A stretch of 43,241 nt of DNA, taken from positions 1 to 43,241 of the forward strand of contig CALWLS010000013.1 in NCBI GenBank assembly GCA_944381575.1, written 5' to 3'. Of the stretch, positions 43,174-43,241 are shown piece by piece (within the stretch, counting starts at the first letter, position 1; each line of letters starts with the position of its first letter). Made by a program: the position numbers and the translations under genes. The notes under the pieces are model-generated. The model did not search any database, had not been told where the DNA came from, and was given only the letters and a program-made list of their open reading frames with translations. This stretch comes from an uncultured Lachnospiraceae bacterium. GTDB taxonomy: Bacteria > Bacillota > Clostridia > Lachnospirales > Lachnospiraceae.

Positions 43174-43241
43174 ATGTACGGTAAGGAAGCAAGCAACCGA
43201 AAACAAGAGATAGACCGCCAGCACTACACTATTCCGAACCA
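43174..43241 (+). CDS. Start of an ORF cut by the window end
   Basis: ATG at 43174 with AAAGGA (43161-43166) 7 bases upstream opens a frame reading MYGKEASNRKQEIDRQHYTIPN, open to the end (an in-frame ATG at 43168 is too close to the SD). The codon style (CGA, CGC, CAC, AAC) differs somewhat from the ABC genes. The HYTIPN stretch faintly recalls small membrane proteins of clostridial conjugative elements, but 22 residues are not enough to name it. Confidence 0.4.
   Translation, partial: MYGKEASNRKQEIDRQHYTIPN

Overview
The window looks like a chromosomal segment from a Gram-positive anaerobe of the class Clostridia, most likely Lachnospiraceae or a close relative. The reasons are strong AGGAGG-type ribosome binding sites, frequent ATA and AGG codons, TTG and GTG starts, a pyrophosphate-type phosphofructokinase, ATP-type PEP carboxykinase, and a PcfB/VirD4-type conjugative element at the left edge. 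I see no rRNA, tRNA or CRISPR array.

Layout. 1-1243: a fragment of a conjugative element (small conserved protein, PcfB, N-terminus of a VirD4 coupling protein) with GC-rich codon usage. It stops abruptly at about 1241-1245 and is joined to the back end of an ABC half-exporter gene, so either a deletion or transfer event or an assembly join lies there. 1241-4025: the broken ABC gene, its intact partner, and a relic of a cytidylate-kinase-like gene. 4141-5727 (-): pckA. 5995-6888 (+): an orphan radical SAM protein. 7054-7866 (-): an Rpn/PD-(D/E)XK protein. 8150-12760: a YfcC-type carrier, an M20 amidohydrolase and a PucR regulator, which together look like an uptake-and-hydrolysis unit for an amide-linked compound. 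13019-14221: a Cys/Met-metabolism PLP lyase.

14353-29127 is a long co-directional housekeeping block: prmA (with two unusual low-complexity insertions), NAD(P)H-hydrate dehydratase, serC-serA-DUF1015, rsmE, fba, PPi-type pfk, cysteine desulfurase-thiI, a secreted 5'-nucleotidase with a LysM domain inserted between its two halves, and lplA.

36559-29291 (-) is a six-gene catabolic operon: GntP-type permease, E1 alpha, E1 beta, E2 and E3 of an acetoin-dehydrogenase-like complex, and a beta-hydroxyacid dehydrogenase. A divergent LysR regulator sits above it and convergent lplA at its end. E2 and E3 each carry an almost identical N-terminal lipoyl domain, which the neighbouring LplA could charge.

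37828-43120 (+) holds an MBL-fold hydrolase, a TetR regulator and two ABC half-transporters. Inverted repeats of the form TGTTA...TAACA lie in both control regions, and a 21-bp perfect palindrome sits just downstream of a near-consensus promoter, so this looks like one TetR-controlled module. The window ends in the first 22 codons of another ORF.

The points most worth following are the hydroxy-acid/acyloin catabolic operon, the MBL-TetR-ABC module with its operators, the LysM-split nucleotidase, the insertion-bearing PrmA, the serC-serA-DUF1015 cluster without a serB, and the element/ABC junction.
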